A stretch of 64,000 nucleotides of DNA from Neptuniibacter halophilus. Its GTDB lineage: Bacteria > Pseudomonadota > Gammaproteobacteria > Pseudomonadales > Balneatricaceae. The notes beneath the pieces were generated by a model. The model was not told the DNA's origin, ran no database searches, and saw nothing but the letters and a program-made list of their open reading frames with translations. Each line of letters starts with the position of its first letter. Position 1 is the stretch's first letter. Both the position numbers and the translations under genes were made by a program. Location: the NCBI RefSeq assembly GCF_030295765.1, contig NZ_AP027292.1, positions 2,604,001 to 2,668,000 of the forward strand. The letters are read 5' to 3'. Below are positions 55,638 to 64,000 of this stretch, piece after piece.

Positions 55638-57039
55638 CAGAGCCAGTTGCCGGAGTCGGCAGACAGACGCGGAAACAGACATAGTTATCCTCATTGGTTA
55701 TCAGTGTGACATGGGCGCCGAGTGAATCGGCGGCGTCACGTACAATACTCAGGCCAATCCCTGACCCTTTGACCGGGCCTGAACGCCGGTTCTGACCCTG
55801 ATAGAAGGGCTCGAACAGGTGGGGAAGATCCTCTTCAGGTATCACCGGACCTGCGTTGCCCACTTCGACAAGTAACTCTCCCTCTTCGACAGCGAGGCTG
55901 ATACTCAACAGGCCCTGCTGGGTGCCATACAGGGCAGCGTTGGAGATCAGGTTGCCGAGAATTCTCAGCAGCATCGCCCGGTCGGTGTACCAGTCGATAT
56001 TCTGCTCCGGCAGGTGAACTGTGATCTGCTTCTGTTCCAGCAGTAGTTTATAGGGTTCAACCGCTTCTTCAATCAACGGCAGCAACGCGGCCTGCTGCAG
56101 ACTGAGTGGTTCATTCTGACTGAGGCGGCTGTAATCCAGCAGTTGCTCAATCAGGGACTGTAACTGCCTTGAGTTACTCTGCAGGAGGTTGGCGATCTCC
56201 ATCTGGTTGGGGTTCAGGCTGCCGGTAATCTGGTCGGCCAGCAGGTCAGACCCTTCGCGCAGGGTGGTCAGAGGGGTTTTCAGTTCATGGGACATATGCC
56301 GCAGGAACCGTTGTTTCTCATGCTCAACTTCCGCCAGCCGGCGGCTCAGCCAGTCCAGTTGCTGATCCAGTTCAACCAGTTCATCCGGTCCGCCTACCTG
56401 TTCAACCTGATATTCCTGACCGGTGCCCATTGCCTGTATCCGCGCGGCAATCCGACGTACCGGGCGGATAATATTCAGGCTTAAGAACAGAATCAGCAGC
56501 GCTTCTATGCCTAGCAGAATAAAGGTCTGGGTGCTGAGCCGGGCCTGGGTTTGTTGTGCGGTCTGGTTTAATGCCTGCAATCGCTGATCCAGTACCCTGT
56601 CGATCTGCCGGTTTATCTCGCCGGTCAGTGGAAGCAGCGAAGGGGCTTCGCTGGCATGATCGCTTTCAATACGATCCAGAAGCTGGTTGATCTGCTGCAA
56701 TGTATCCGGCTGTTGCAGCGTTAAGCTGTGGATATTCAGTTGTTGCCGGTATTCCGTCAGGAACTGGTCAAGCCGTTGTCTGATTTCCGGTTTGGCAAGA
56801 ATCTGATATTGCCGGGCGGAACGGGTTATGTCTTCGGCCAGTCGTTCCAGTTGTTGCCCGCGTCGGGTGACTTCCAGCGCCTGCTGTGCCAGCACACGCC
56901 CTTCGGTGGATTGTTCTACCAGTGCGTCTGTCGCCAGATAGATGAGGATGCCAAATGGAGTGACGACCACCAGAAAGGAGAGCAGAACCAGTTGTTTGAG
57001 TGAACTTAAGCGCCAGGCGGGGCGACTGTGCTTGGTCAT
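55630..57039 (-). CDS. glrK: Sensor histidine kinase, GlrK (QseE)-like
   Basis: This 469-residue kinase starts MTKHSRPAWRLSSLKQLVLL. It has two membrane spans (about 14-36 and 175-195) around a helical periplasmic domain, a HAMP region, the phosphoacceptor His in FLRHMSHELKTPLTTL, and an ATPase domain with a GSGIGLSIV G-box. A longer in-frame start at 57171 lacks family support. It heads the glrK-qseG-glrR unit. Confidence 0.9.
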   Translation of the reverse strand: MTKHSRPAWRLSSLKQLVLLSFLVVVTPFGILIYLATDALVEQSTEGRVLAQQALEVTRRGQQLERLAEDITRSARQYQILAKPEIRQRLDQFLTEYRQQLNIHSLTLQQPDTLQQINQLLDRIESDHASEAPSLLPLTGEINRQIDRVLDQRLQALNQTAQQTQARLSTQTFILLGIEALLILFLSLNIIRPVRRIAARIQAMGTGQEYQVEQVGGPDELVELDQQLDWLSRRLAEVEHEKQRFLRHMSHELKTPLTTLREGSDLLADQITGSLNPNQMEIANLLQSNSRQLQSLIEQLLDYSRLSQNEPLSLQQAALLPLIEEAVEPYKLLLEQKQITVHLPEQNIDWYTDRAMLLRILGNLISNAALYGTQQGLLSISLAVEEGELLVEVGNAGPVIPEEDLPHLFEPFYQGQNRRSGPVKGSGIGLSIVRDAADSLGAHVTLITNEDNYVCFRVCLPTPATGSDA

Positions 57040-57298
57040 GGAGTGTTTTACCAGAACCGGAAGGGTTGTTAACGGTGAATTTAGCTTATGATACCGCACT
57101 CCGTGGGACTCTGCTTGTCTGTGTAGATAAAAAGGGGAAAAGCCGGATACCTGAGTACCCGGCCCCGTCAAATCAGAGCGGGCGGCTAGTGTGGACTAAG
57201 GATGCTCTGAATTAACTGTTACCGGAAAAGGGCGGACGTCTGAGGCTGTCTCGGAATCAGAACTGACTCCCTTAACCGGTGAACCTGTGCCTGCGTAA

Positions 57299-57625
57299 TT
57301 AAACGATCAGGGCGATTGCATTGCCGGCAGGTACGGCTTTGACCTGAAGCTGGGCGAATTCATCCTGACTCAGGAAGCCGTCTTTGTTGCTGTCGATCTT
57401 TTCAAAACTTTTAACCAGAGCAGGAGAAACCTGTGCTTCCTGCGGGCTGATTTTACCGTCGGCGTTCTGGTCCAGTTTGGAAAAGATGTTTTCAGACTGT
57501 GGCTGCTCTTTAACGACTTCAGACTGTACGGCAGGTTTAACTTCTTCAGTGCTGGTTTCAGCGGCAGTTACAGATACAGAGGCCAGTGCCAGAGCAGAAC
57601 TGAGAGCGATTGCGGTAAATTTCAT
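57299..57625 (-). CDS. Exported EF-hand protein
   Basis: This 108-residue protein has a signal peptide (1-21, cleavage near VTAAET). Two canonical EF-hand loops are DQNADGKISPQE (52-63) and DSNKDGFLSQDE (78-89). All calcium-coordinating positions carry Asp, Asn, Ser or Glu. A periplasmic calcium-binding or signalling role is inferred. The upstream gap (57626-58093) contains no gene. Confidence 0.85.
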   Translation of the reverse strand: MKFTAIALSSALALASVSVTAAETSTEEVKPAVQSEVVKEQPQSENIFSKLDQNADGKISPQEAQVSPALVKSFEKIDSNKDGFLSQDEFAQLQVKAVPAGNAIALIV

Positions 57626-58093
57626 GTTTATCTCCTAAAACATCATTAAAACAAAACGGTTATGAAGTAAGTTTCGCAGGAGATATATCAAGTGCTGTGC
57701 CAGTTTTTAAAAATTCATTTAAATCAATTGGTTGCAGGTTGTTTTGGGTTTTTGGAAAGAGGGCCCGTGATTTTGGCCTGATTTTTAGGTGGAAACTGTC
57801 GCCATTAAGAGACAGGTAGTTGTTTAAAAAGCATACTTGTTTATTAAAATCAGTAAGTTATGTGAGTTGCAAATGGCGACACGTCATTCTGCCGGGTGAC
57901 GGTTATGCGGAGTGAAACCCCGGTCTGGGTTGGTTTCAGTAACGGTTTAAGAAAAAAACAGAACGAAAACGCCGGGGTTTGCTGAGCGCTGTTAGCAGCG
58001 TGTTTAGGGAAGTAAGTGTTTAATTCGGGGTATTCAACTGCCGGCGCGATCGCTACAGAGTGATGCTTTCGCGCGTTGCAATAAGGTAGATAA
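57626..58093. other. Intergenic region with a long inverted repeat
   Basis: No credible gene is seen in this 468-bp AT-rich gap. It contains a 10-bp perfect inverted repeat, TGTCGCCATT (57797-57806) and AATGGCGACA (57872-57881), with a 65-base spacer. Promoters for the EF-hand gene presumably lie at its left end. An sRNA cannot be excluded. Confidence 0.45.
57797..57881. repeat. 10-bp inverted repeat with 65-bp spacer
   Basis: TGTCGCCATT and its exact reverse complement AATGGCGACA bound an 85-bp AT-rich segment. It could be paired operators or a small structured RNA. Confidence 0.5.
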
Positions 58094-58678
58094 TCAGGCG
58101 TTCAGAGAACGTAATGTGTTGGTGATGATTGCGTTGTACTTATCCCGCGACGGGCGTTTACTGCTGAGTACGCGAAGCCCCCAGATGGTGGTCATCAGTG
58201 ATGTTGCCAGATCTTCTGCCGATAATGTCCGGGTGATCTCGCCCTGTTGCTGTCCTTCGCTGATAGCTTGCAGGAAGTGCTGTTCAACCTGATTCAGGTA
58301 ATCACTCACCTGCAACCGGATATCATCGTCTTCTGTTGCCAGTTCCAGCATGGTGTTGACCATCAGGCATCCTTTGCCGATCTCGTCATTTGCCAGGTCG
58401 TTACAGAAACGGTTAAAGAACAGTTCGATCCCATTAACCGGGGATGTTGCTTCCTCAAATGCGCTTGTTACCCGATGCAGGCTTTTGGCTGCGTAGGTAT
58501 CAATCACCTCAACAAACAGTTCGCGTTTGCTTTTGAATGCACCATACAGTGAACCGGGTTTCAGACTGGTTGCATCCACCAGATCCGTAACGGATGTTGC
58601 GTTATAGCCGGTTCTCCAGAACACGTGCATAGCCTTTTCGAGTACCTCAGTACGATCAAATTCCGCTGGCCTTGCCAT
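58094..58678 (-). CDS. TetR-family transcriptional regulator
   Basis: This 194-residue protein starts MARPAEFDRTEVLEKAM. A helix-turn-helix (about 25-45, TSVTDLVDATSLKPGSLYGA) is followed by a C-terminal ligand domain. An extra in-frame ATG at 58699 lies over the promoter region and is less likely. It is divergent from a lipoprotein gene (65-bp gap) that may be under its control. Its ligand is unknown. Confidence 0.9.
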   Translation of the reverse strand: MARPAEFDRTEVLEKAMHVFWRTGYNATSVTDLVDATSLKPGSLYGAFKSKRELFVEVIDTYAAKSLHRVTSAFEEATSPVNGIELFFNRFCNDLANDEIGKGCLMVNTMLELATEDDDIRLQVSDYLNQVEQHFLQAISEGQQQGEITRTLSAEDLATSLMTTIWGLRVLSSKRPSRDKYNAIITNTLRSLNA

Positions 58679-58706
58679 AATTTTGCCCTCCATGATCAAT
58701 TGACAT

Positions 58707-58735
58707 ATTATCGATTTTCATTTCTTTCCTAGCAA
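58707..58735 (-). promoter_or_regulatory. Sigma-70 promoter of the TetR-family gene
   Basis: On the minus strand, TTGCTA (58735-58730) and GATAAT (58712-58707) are spaced by 17 bases. TCAATTGA, an 8-bp palindrome at 58696-58703, follows just downstream and could be an operator. Confidence 0.6.
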
Positions 58736-58743
58736 TACTTAAT

Positions 58744-59754
58744 ATGAAAATCCTTGGTCGCAGGTTGCTCAGATGGACCGCAGGCAGCGTAGCTGGCCTC
58801 TCCGTACTGACCGGATGTCAGTCTATACCCGACGGGCTGGGCGGCGATGCCGGGCCTCTTTTCCGCCGCGGTATAGTTACTCAGACCGCGCAGGGGCTGA
58901 GTTTTTCACCCTGTTATGTGAGTAATACCGAGCAAATCAGCGATCACACCGGGCGTTTGTCTGACCGCTTGCAGGATTCGGTGGAGCCTGCGGTATATGC
59001 TGAGCTCAGTGGCGATCATTTTGCACCGGGGGAGACCTGGCAGGTGTATCAGGTGCATCTGATCGGCGGCGGTCAGTCGACCTGTAATTACGAACTTTCC
59101 GGTAATGAGTTCCGGGCGGCCGGTGATCGCCCCCTGTGGATCGCAGATCTGCGTGATGATGGTATCTATGTCCATAACTACGACCGTATGGCTCAGTTGA
59201 TCTTTCCCCGTAATGAACCGATTAATCTGGGCAATGGCTGGGAGTGGAACAGCCGTGTTTCCGGGCTGGGTGATCACCGGCTTGCTTTGCGCATACAGAA
59301 GCTTTCCTGCCGTGACCGGCATGGTATTGAGTATGAGTACCAGGCAGAGATGGTGCTGGATGGTAAACCCTATGTCGGCTGTGCCCGGGAAGGTCAGCTC
59401 GATATCCGCACCCTGCCGGGTTTATACACTGCAGAGATAAAGGGCCTGCGTGGTGTGGGGCGTTTTATCACACTGGACATGGCGGGAGATGGCACGGTGG
59501 TGCTGTCTCAGGATTACCGGAACCGTCAGCCGTTGATCGTGCAGAAGGGTAACTGGCAGTGGCTGGGTAATGGCAGGCTGGTGGTGCATCTGACCGAACT
59601 GGATGGTCGCGAAGAAAATGAGGTGCTGGTGTTTCAGCGTGACCGCTATGGTGCGTTAGTGCTCAAAGGTTACAGTGCGACCTACGGTAAGGCCGGCTTG
59701 CGCCTGGAGCGTGCCGGCCCGGAGAGAATCTTCCGTAAATTTAATCGTCAGTGA
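58744..59754 (+). CDS. Putative lipoprotein, function unknown
   Basis: This 336-residue protein has a lipobox (SVLTGC) at about residues 20-25, so it should be lipidated. Three Cys residues lie in the mature chain (SFSPCY, STCNYEL, KLSCRD, and VGCAREG). The C-terminal third (about 225-335; [37 protein letters not shown]) resembles an NlpE-type beta domain; this is a loose likeness only. It is divergent from the TetR-family gene and overlaps the convergent DnaJ-domain gene by 14 bases. Confidence 0.7.
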   Translation: MKILGRRLLRWTAGSVAGLSVLTGCQSIPDGLGGDAGPLFRRGIVTQTAQGLSFSPCYVSNTEQISDHTGRLSDRLQDSVEPAVYAELSGDHFAPGETWQVYQVHLIGGGQSTCNYELSGNEFRAAGDRPLWIADLRDDGIYVHNYDRMAQLIFPRNEPINLGNGWEWNSRVSGLGDHRLALRIQKLSCRDRHGIEYEYQAEMVLDGKPYVGCAREGQLDIRTLPGLYTAEIKGLRGVGRFITLDMAGDGTVVLSQDYRNRQPLIVQKGNWQWLGNGRLVVHLTELDGREENEVLVFQRDRYGALVLKGYSATYGKAGLRLERAGPERIFRKFNRQ

Positions 59755-60469
59755 GCAGGTCTTTCGCCTGATTGATTTTCGCTGCCAGATAATCACTGCC
59801 GCCCCGGTCCGGGTGATATTTCTGCATCAGCCGGCGATGGGCTGTGATTATTTCTTCCCGGCTGCAGCCCGGTTGTAAACCCAGAATTTCATAGGCTTCC
59901 GCCTTGCTCATATCACCGCTGGACTCTGCGTTGTGGTGCGTCTGCTGCTGATCATCGGCCCGCCAGCTATCGCCAAAGCGTTTATCCAGATAGGTTTCCA
60001 GTAATCGGGTTGAATCGGCGTCCTGCTGGCGACAGTAGTTCAGCAGTTGCAGGAACTCCTGTTCGCTGAGCTCGCCCAGCACCCGGCCCTGTAACGGACC
60101 TTCGTTGACACTGCCATACATGACACCGGAGTCGTGATCCAGCGTCATGCTGAGAATACGGGTGGTGACTTCTGATCGATTACCAGAAGCTTGCTGACTC
60201 CCCTGGCGGCGTTTGTACCAGTGATTAATAAACGGCAGCATCCGGATCAGCAGCGGCAGCAGTTGTCGGGCAAAGGGCAGCAGGCCTGCAAACAGAGCGG
60301 CAATCCAGTGTAACCGGCCGGTGAGTGCCATCAATAGCACAAACAGAGCAACCACGGTGAGCAGGATCAGAGCGATCGCTCTGCGGCGTTTTTTCGGTGA
60401 CATCGATTTTAGCCAGAAAAATACGCCAAAACCGATGGCGGCGAGAAGCACAAGGCTGACGGGATTCAA
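59741..60469 (-). CDS. Membrane-anchored DnaJ-domain protein
   Basis: This 242-residue protein has two N-terminal membrane spans (about 4-20 and 32-65), a middle domain, and a C-terminal J-domain (about 188-242) with the HPD tripeptide in [10 protein letters not shown]-domains stimulate Hsp70 (DnaK) ATPase. The layout is like Tim14-style or TerB-like J proteins anchored at membranes. It is 37 bases downstream of the VWA-like gene on the same strand. Confidence 0.87.
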   Translation of the reverse strand: MNPVSLVLLAAIGFGVFFWLKSMSPKKRRRAIALILLTVVALFVLLMALTGRLHWIAALFAGLLPFARQLLPLLIRMLPFINHWYKRRQGSQQASGNRSEVTTRILSMTLDHDSGVMYGSVNEGPLQGRVLGELSEQEFLQLLNYCRQQDADSTRLLETYLDKRFGDSWRADDQQQTHHNAESSGDMSKAEAYEILGLQPGCSREEIITAHRRLMQKYHPDRGGSDYLAAKINQAKDLLTDD

Positions 60470-60506
60470 ACACTACCCTCTATTCAAGACGAAAAACAAC
60501 ATTCAG

Positions 60507-61214
60507 TTATTTCAACTGTTCCAGTAACCGGTTTACGGAGGGGCCCTGCCCGGCGGCAAAGTGCTGTAACGCTTTTCTCCCTCCGCTGGCATAGACAGCA
60601 ACGGCCAGCAGAAGTTGCTTCAGCAGACCTGAACTGTGCCCGTCGAAGCTATGGTAAGCCCCGCCGGAGAGTCTGGCAATCTCCCGCATGCCGCGTTTGG
60701 CGACAGGGTCAGCGCCCTCCTGAAACAGGAAAACCGGCGTGTTCAGAAGCCCCAGTTCTCCGGCTTTCTTGCACAGCGGGTCAAGCTTTTCCTCCAGACA
60801 GTCGCCAATGTAGATCACCGCCTGTACCGGTTGCTGGCGGGTTTCGCTGAGTGCCAGGTGCAATACGTTACCGATCTGGGTATGGCCGGCTGCACAGTGA
60901 ACCTGATTCATGGTGCGGGTCAGTGCGTCAGCATTATCCAGCCAGCGACTTTGCTGAAACTCGTTATAGCCCCGAAAATAACAGAGTTTCAGCTCCAGCC
61001 CTCCCAGCGAAGCGGCCTGATGAAACATCTCATTCTGCAGATGGGAGGCGTGATCCCAGGTTGGCTGGCGACTGGCGGTGGCGTCCAGCGCAAACAGAAT
61101 ACGTCCCCGCCGGCCATGATCAACCACGGCCGGGGCGCGGTTTAACTGCTCGATAAACGCATCAATCTCCTGACGGCTGGACTGACTGACAACGGGTTGC
61201 CGGGATTTAGCCAT
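60507..61214 (-). CDS. VWA-like domain protein
   Basis: This 235-residue cytoplasmic protein resembles a von Willebrand A domain. A MIDAS-like motif DATAS (in LFALDATASR) is near residue 44, a Thr is in GHTQIGNVL, and an Asp is in YIGDCLEE. Metal-dependent protein binding is inferred. It is in a two-gene unit with the DnaJ-domain protein, as in pseudomonads, which suggests a shared chaperone-type task. Confidence 0.75.
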   Translation of the reverse strand: MAKSRQPVVSQSSRQEIDAFIEQLNRAPAVVDHGRRGRILFALDATASRQPTWDHASHLQNEMFHQAASLGGLELKLCYFRGYNEFQQSRWLDNADALTRTMNQVHCAAGHTQIGNVLHLALSETRQQPVQAVIYIGDCLEEKLDPLCKKAGELGLLNTPVFLFQEGADPVAKRGMREIARLSGGAYHSFDGHSSGLLKQLLLAVAVYASGGRKALQHFAAGQGPSVNRLLEQLK

Positions 61215-61376
61215 AATCGCTCTGTTTCCTGAGTTTACTCTGAGTATAGCGTTTGATCGGGAGCGGCTGAATGACAGAGGCGCCGGTGGCGCATCAATAA
61301 AGCGCCGGAATATCTTCTGAATTCAGAGAACCTTAACGACACTGCCGCTGAGTTTAGTTAGTATCAGTCAAAACAA

Positions 61377-63146
61377 GTGAAAATGGAGTTTGCTACGTTG
61401 CGTAATCTACTCATTGCCGGTGCTGTTGCGGTTGCCGGAGCCGCAGGCTATATGCTGATACAACCGCAATCCCAGGATGGAGCCGGAGTCTCCCCGCTGG
61501 CTTATGTTCCCGCTGATACGGTGTTTTATTCCGGGCAGTTGGAGCCTTTCCCGCTGAAGGATTATCTGCGTGCGACCACTTTCGCATCGCCGCAGATGTC
61601 GCAGGATCTGCTTGAAGAGTTTGACGATCAGAGTTCAGCTCAGCATCGTTTTCTTGGCAGTCTGGTCAAAGCTTATTTTATCGCAGCCGAGTCGGAGGAG
61701 CGCTTTCAGCAGACTTTCGCGCTGCCGGATCAGGTTAAGGGGCTCTCTTATGCGGTGGGTCTGATGCCGGTCATTCGCTATCAGGTGACGGATGAAGCGG
61801 CATTCTGGGCATTGTTTAATCAGGCTGAACAGGAGAGCGGTTTCCAGCACCGTGCGGGCACCGCAGGCGAGCAGGCTTACCGCGCTTATCGCTTCAGTGA
61901 TGAGAAAAGCGGCCGCAGTATTGAGCTGATTCTGGCCTATGCCGATGGCTGGGCGACCTGGACACTGAACTCTGCATTGAACGAGCCGGCCGATCTTGAG
62001 GTTGCGCTGTTGCAGAGTGCGCCCGCTGATTCGCTGGAGTCTGCTGGTGTCTTGGCCGGTATCGCAAAACAGCATGGTTTCCAGTCGCAGGCGCTTTCCT
62101 ATCTTGATCACCGCCAGATTGTGACGGGTTTGACCAGCACGGATGGCAACCGCCTGGCGAAAATGCTCTCCCGTGCACAGGACCAGAACAACGCGGGCCG
62201 TGGTTTAGAGCAACTGAGAACACCGGAGTGTCAGTCTGAGTTCGGTGCGATGGCCGCAAACTGGCCGAGAACCGTCGCCGGAATTCGCAATAAAGACGAT
62301 ATGCAGATTACCCCAGAGCGTAGTTTCATGCGGATGTCGATGGTCGTCGAGAGCAACAATAAGGTTGTGATGGATGCCCTGACTTCAATGCAGGGTTATA
62401 TCCCCGAATATTTACAGAAAGCCCAGTTGTTCGGTATAGGACTGGGGATTGATATGAATAATTTCAGTCCGGCACTCGGCGCTATCTGGAACGATATGCT
62501 GGAACCGGCTTATCAGTGTCAGCCATTGCGTCAGATGCAAACAGCGGTGCGACAGTCCAATCCGGCGGCTTTGGCGATGTTTACCGGTATGGCTCAGGGA
62601 TTGAAGGGCATAGGTCTGGGTGTGCAGGACTTTACGCTGGATATGTCGGGGCCGGCACCTGTGATGACTGCACTGCAGGGTGTCGTATCAGTGAGCGCGG
62701 ATAATCCGATGGTACTGTTTAATATTGCTCAGGGTTTTGTGCCTCAACTGGCCCAACTTCAGTTACCTGCGGACGGTTCGGCGCTGGATCTGAGCGATAT
62801 GCTCCCGCTGCCGCCGGAACTGGATGTTCAGCCCATGCTGGCCCTGAAAGGTAAGCATCTGGTGCTTTATGCCGGAGAACAGGGTGAACAGGCTGCGAAC
62901 CAGTTAGCAACGGTGGAACCGGTCAGTAACGGTATCCTCAATTTCTCGGTGGATTATAAAAAGATGCTGACCCCGCTGCTGCCGGTTATTGAAATGGCTG
63001 CAGAGCCTGAGGTAGCTGCGGAGCTGGCAGTGCTGAAACAGCTCGATATGCAGGTTCAGGTCGATCTGGGTACCAATCCTCAGGGCATTGAGATTCGCAG
63101 CGAAGCGAACATCCGTCCCCCCGCGCAGCAAACCGCCGCTCAGTGA
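61377..63146 (+). CDS. DUF3352-like exported protein
   Basis: This protein of about 589 residues (GTG start at 61377, or ATG at 61383) has a hydrophobic N-terminal segment (about 8-27, TLRNLLIAGAVAVAGAAGYM) that may be an anchor or signal. The rest is an extracytoplasmic helical/beta domain beginning PLAYVPADTVFYSGQLEP, typical of DUF3352 members. Function is unknown. The gene is isolated on the plus strand. Confidence 0.72.
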   Translation: MKMEFATLRNLLIAGAVAVAGAAGYMLIQPQSQDGAGVSPLAYVPADTVFYSGQLEPFPLKDYLRATTFASPQMSQDLLEEFDDQSSAQHRFLGSLVKAYFIAAESEERFQQTFALPDQVKGLSYAVGLMPVIRYQVTDEAAFWALFNQAEQESGFQHRAGTAGEQAYRAYRFSDEKSGRSIELILAYADGWATWTLNSALNEPADLEVALLQSAPADSLESAGVLAGIAKQHGFQSQALSYLDHRQIVTGLTSTDGNRLAKMLSRAQDQNNAGRGLEQLRTPECQSEFGAMAANWPRTVAGIRNKDDMQITPERSFMRMSMVVESNNKVVMDALTSMQGYIPEYLQKAQLFGIGLGIDMNNFSPALGAIWNDMLEPAYQCQPLRQMQTAVRQSNPAALAMFTGMAQGLKGIGLGVQDFTLDMSGPAPVMTALQGVVSVSADNPMVLFNIAQGFVPQLAQLQLPADGSALDLSDMLPLPPELDVQPMLALKGKHLVLYAGEQGEQAANQLATVEPVSNGILNFSVDYKKMLTPLLPVIEMAAEPEVAAELAVLKQLDMQVQVDLGTNPQGIEIRSEANIRPPAQQTAAQ

Positions 63147-63154
63147 TACCAGAC

Positions 63155-63190
63155 CATGACTCTTCTGTGTTTAAGCACGGGAGAGTCATG
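63155..63190. repeat. 9-bp inverted repeat after the DUF3352-like gene
   Basis: CATGACTCT (63155-63163) and AGAGTCATG (63182-63190) are perfect inverted copies around an 18-base spacer. No T run follows, so a rho-independent terminator is not supported; an RNA hairpin or operator for the gene at 63256 is possible. Confidence 0.5.
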
Positions 63191-63255
63191 CTGCTTACTC
63201 TGTTTGAGATATTGTCTAGACTTAGGGTTTAAGACACTCTTTCGGTGTGGTTGTA

Positions 63256-64000
63256 ATGCGCATACTTCTCTCCCTGCTGCTGTTTATATTCCCTGCCATG
63301 CTTTCGGCGCAGGGTGTGATTCGAACAATCCCGCCGCAATCTGAAGATGATGTCAGTCACAGCTATTTTACGACGCTGCTGACGATGGCGCTGCGTCAAA
63401 CCGAAGCTGAATATGGGGTGAGCCGGGTAGCGTATACAACTCAGATGGAACAGGGACGCGCGGTAGAGGAGTTAGCCCGTGGCCGAACGCTGGATGTATA
63501 TTGGGCCGGAACTTCCATCTCCCGGGAGAAAAAGCTGAAACCGGTTCGGTTGCCTCTGCTTAAAGGTCTGCTGGGGTTTCGGGTCAGCCTGATCCGGCGG
63601 GACCGGCAAACTGAGTTTGACCGGGTTGAAACCCTGCAGAAGTTACAGACACTGGTCGCCTGTCAGGGAAAGCACTGGCCGGATTCTGACGTACTGGAAG
63701 CCGCCGGTATTCAGGTTCAGCGGGGGGCTATCTATGAGCTGATGTTTCGGCAGCTTAATGCCGGACGTTGTGATTTTTTTCCTCGGGGTGTGCATGAGGG
63801 GGTTGCTGAAATGGCGGCCCGGCAGGGTAAATACCCAGAGATGATGCTTTACCCTGAGCTGATCATCTATTACCCGTTTCCCATGTATTTTTTTGTCGCG
63901 CCGGGAAATCTGAAACTGGCTCAGCGTCTGGAGCTGGGGCTGAACCGTATGATCGACAGTGGTGAGTTCAGTCGCCACCTGAGGGAGCATCCGGCGACGG
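63256..64000 (+). CDS. Periplasmic solute-binding-like protein, truncated by the window end
   Basis: An ATG at 63256 opens a frame with no stop to 64000 (248 residues visible). It starts MRILLSLLLFIFPAMLSA, a signal peptide, then has a type-II periplasmic-binding fold (FTTLLTMALRQTEAEYG, VEELARGRTLDVYWAG, CQGKHWPDSDVLEAAG). It resembles the transporter-like sensor or solute-binding proteins of family 3. The C-terminus and any partner permease are outside the window. Confidence 0.72.
   Translation, partial: MRILLSLLLFIFPAMLSAQGVIRTIPPQSEDDVSHSYFTTLLTMALRQTEAEYGVSRVAYTTQMEQGRAVEELARGRTLDVYWAGTSISREKKLKPVRLPLLKGLLGFRVSLIRRDRQTEFDRVETLQKLQTLVACQGKHWPDSDVLEAAGIQVQRGAIYELMFRQLNAGRCDFFPRGVHEGVAEMAARQGKYPEMMLYPELIIYYPFPMYFFVAPGNLKLAQRLELGLNRMIDSGEFSRHLREHPAT

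Overview
The window is a gene-dense chromosomal stretch (about 70 protein genes, roughly 55% GC by eye) from a gammaproteobacterium. Gene order and protein similarity point to a marine, Pseudomonas-like lineage such as the Oceanospirillaceae (Amphritea, Neptunomonas and Marinobacterium-type genomes); that placement is inference from synteny, not from a marker gene. No tRNA, rRNA, CRISPR, insertion sequence or prophage was seen.

Layout. 1-8433 (minus): the classic envelope and nitrogen-PTS block yrbG-kdsD-kdsC-lptC-lptA-lptB-rpoN-hpf-ptsN-rapZ-ptsO-mgtE. 8629-15241 (plus): the mlaFEDCB phospholipid-transport operon, then ibaG-murA-hisG-hisD. 15270-17610 (minus): a three-gene signalling unit (stand-alone receiver, CheC-like phosphatase, PAS-GGDEF cyclase). 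17771-22356: a DegS/AlgW protease, a Nif3-family protein, ZapG/YhcB, and a FadR-type regulator divergent from an acrylyl-CoA reductase. 22396-28367: nnrS behind an NsrR-like box, a cobalamin-salvage operon (cobU-cobT-cobC) followed by an HDOD-GAF regulator, a small twin-CX3C periplasmic protein, and a PduO adenosyltransferase. 28414-33795: panE, yajQ, a small gene behind a Fur-like box, ampG, and a Tat-exported PhoX behind a Pho box. 33894-43982: a FabG-like reductase, fxsA, groES-groEL behind a sigma-32-like promoter, a coiled-coil membrane protein, thpR, trhP, a UbiA-family prenyltransferase, class I fumarase and a small cytochrome c. 44047-50182: a small RHH-like protein, a short flavodoxin, a PAS-GGDEF-EAL protein, and the overlapping trio AMP-phosphorylase-like / PRPP-synthetase-like / AlkB-like. 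50275-53847: a pterin dehydratase, purU, a CBS protein, and a DnaT-like / phage P-like pair. 53851-57625: the glrK-qseG-glrR two-component system and an EF-hand protein. 58094-64000: a TetR regulator, a lipoprotein, DnaJ and VWA proteins, a DUF3352-like protein, and a truncated solute-binding protein.

How it fits together. Much of the window concerns the envelope (Lpt, Kdo, Mla, MurA, AmpG, DegS). RpoN and a sigma-54 activator (GlrR) lie in the same window. Several accessory genes carry readable operators (Pho, Fur, NsrR, FadR-type and sigma-32). Less explored candidates are the AMP-phosphorylase/PRPP-synthetase/AlkB operon, the receiver/CheC/cyclase operon, the twin-CX3C periplasmic protein, the chromosomal DnaT/P-like pair, and the iron-promoter-linked 71-residue protein.
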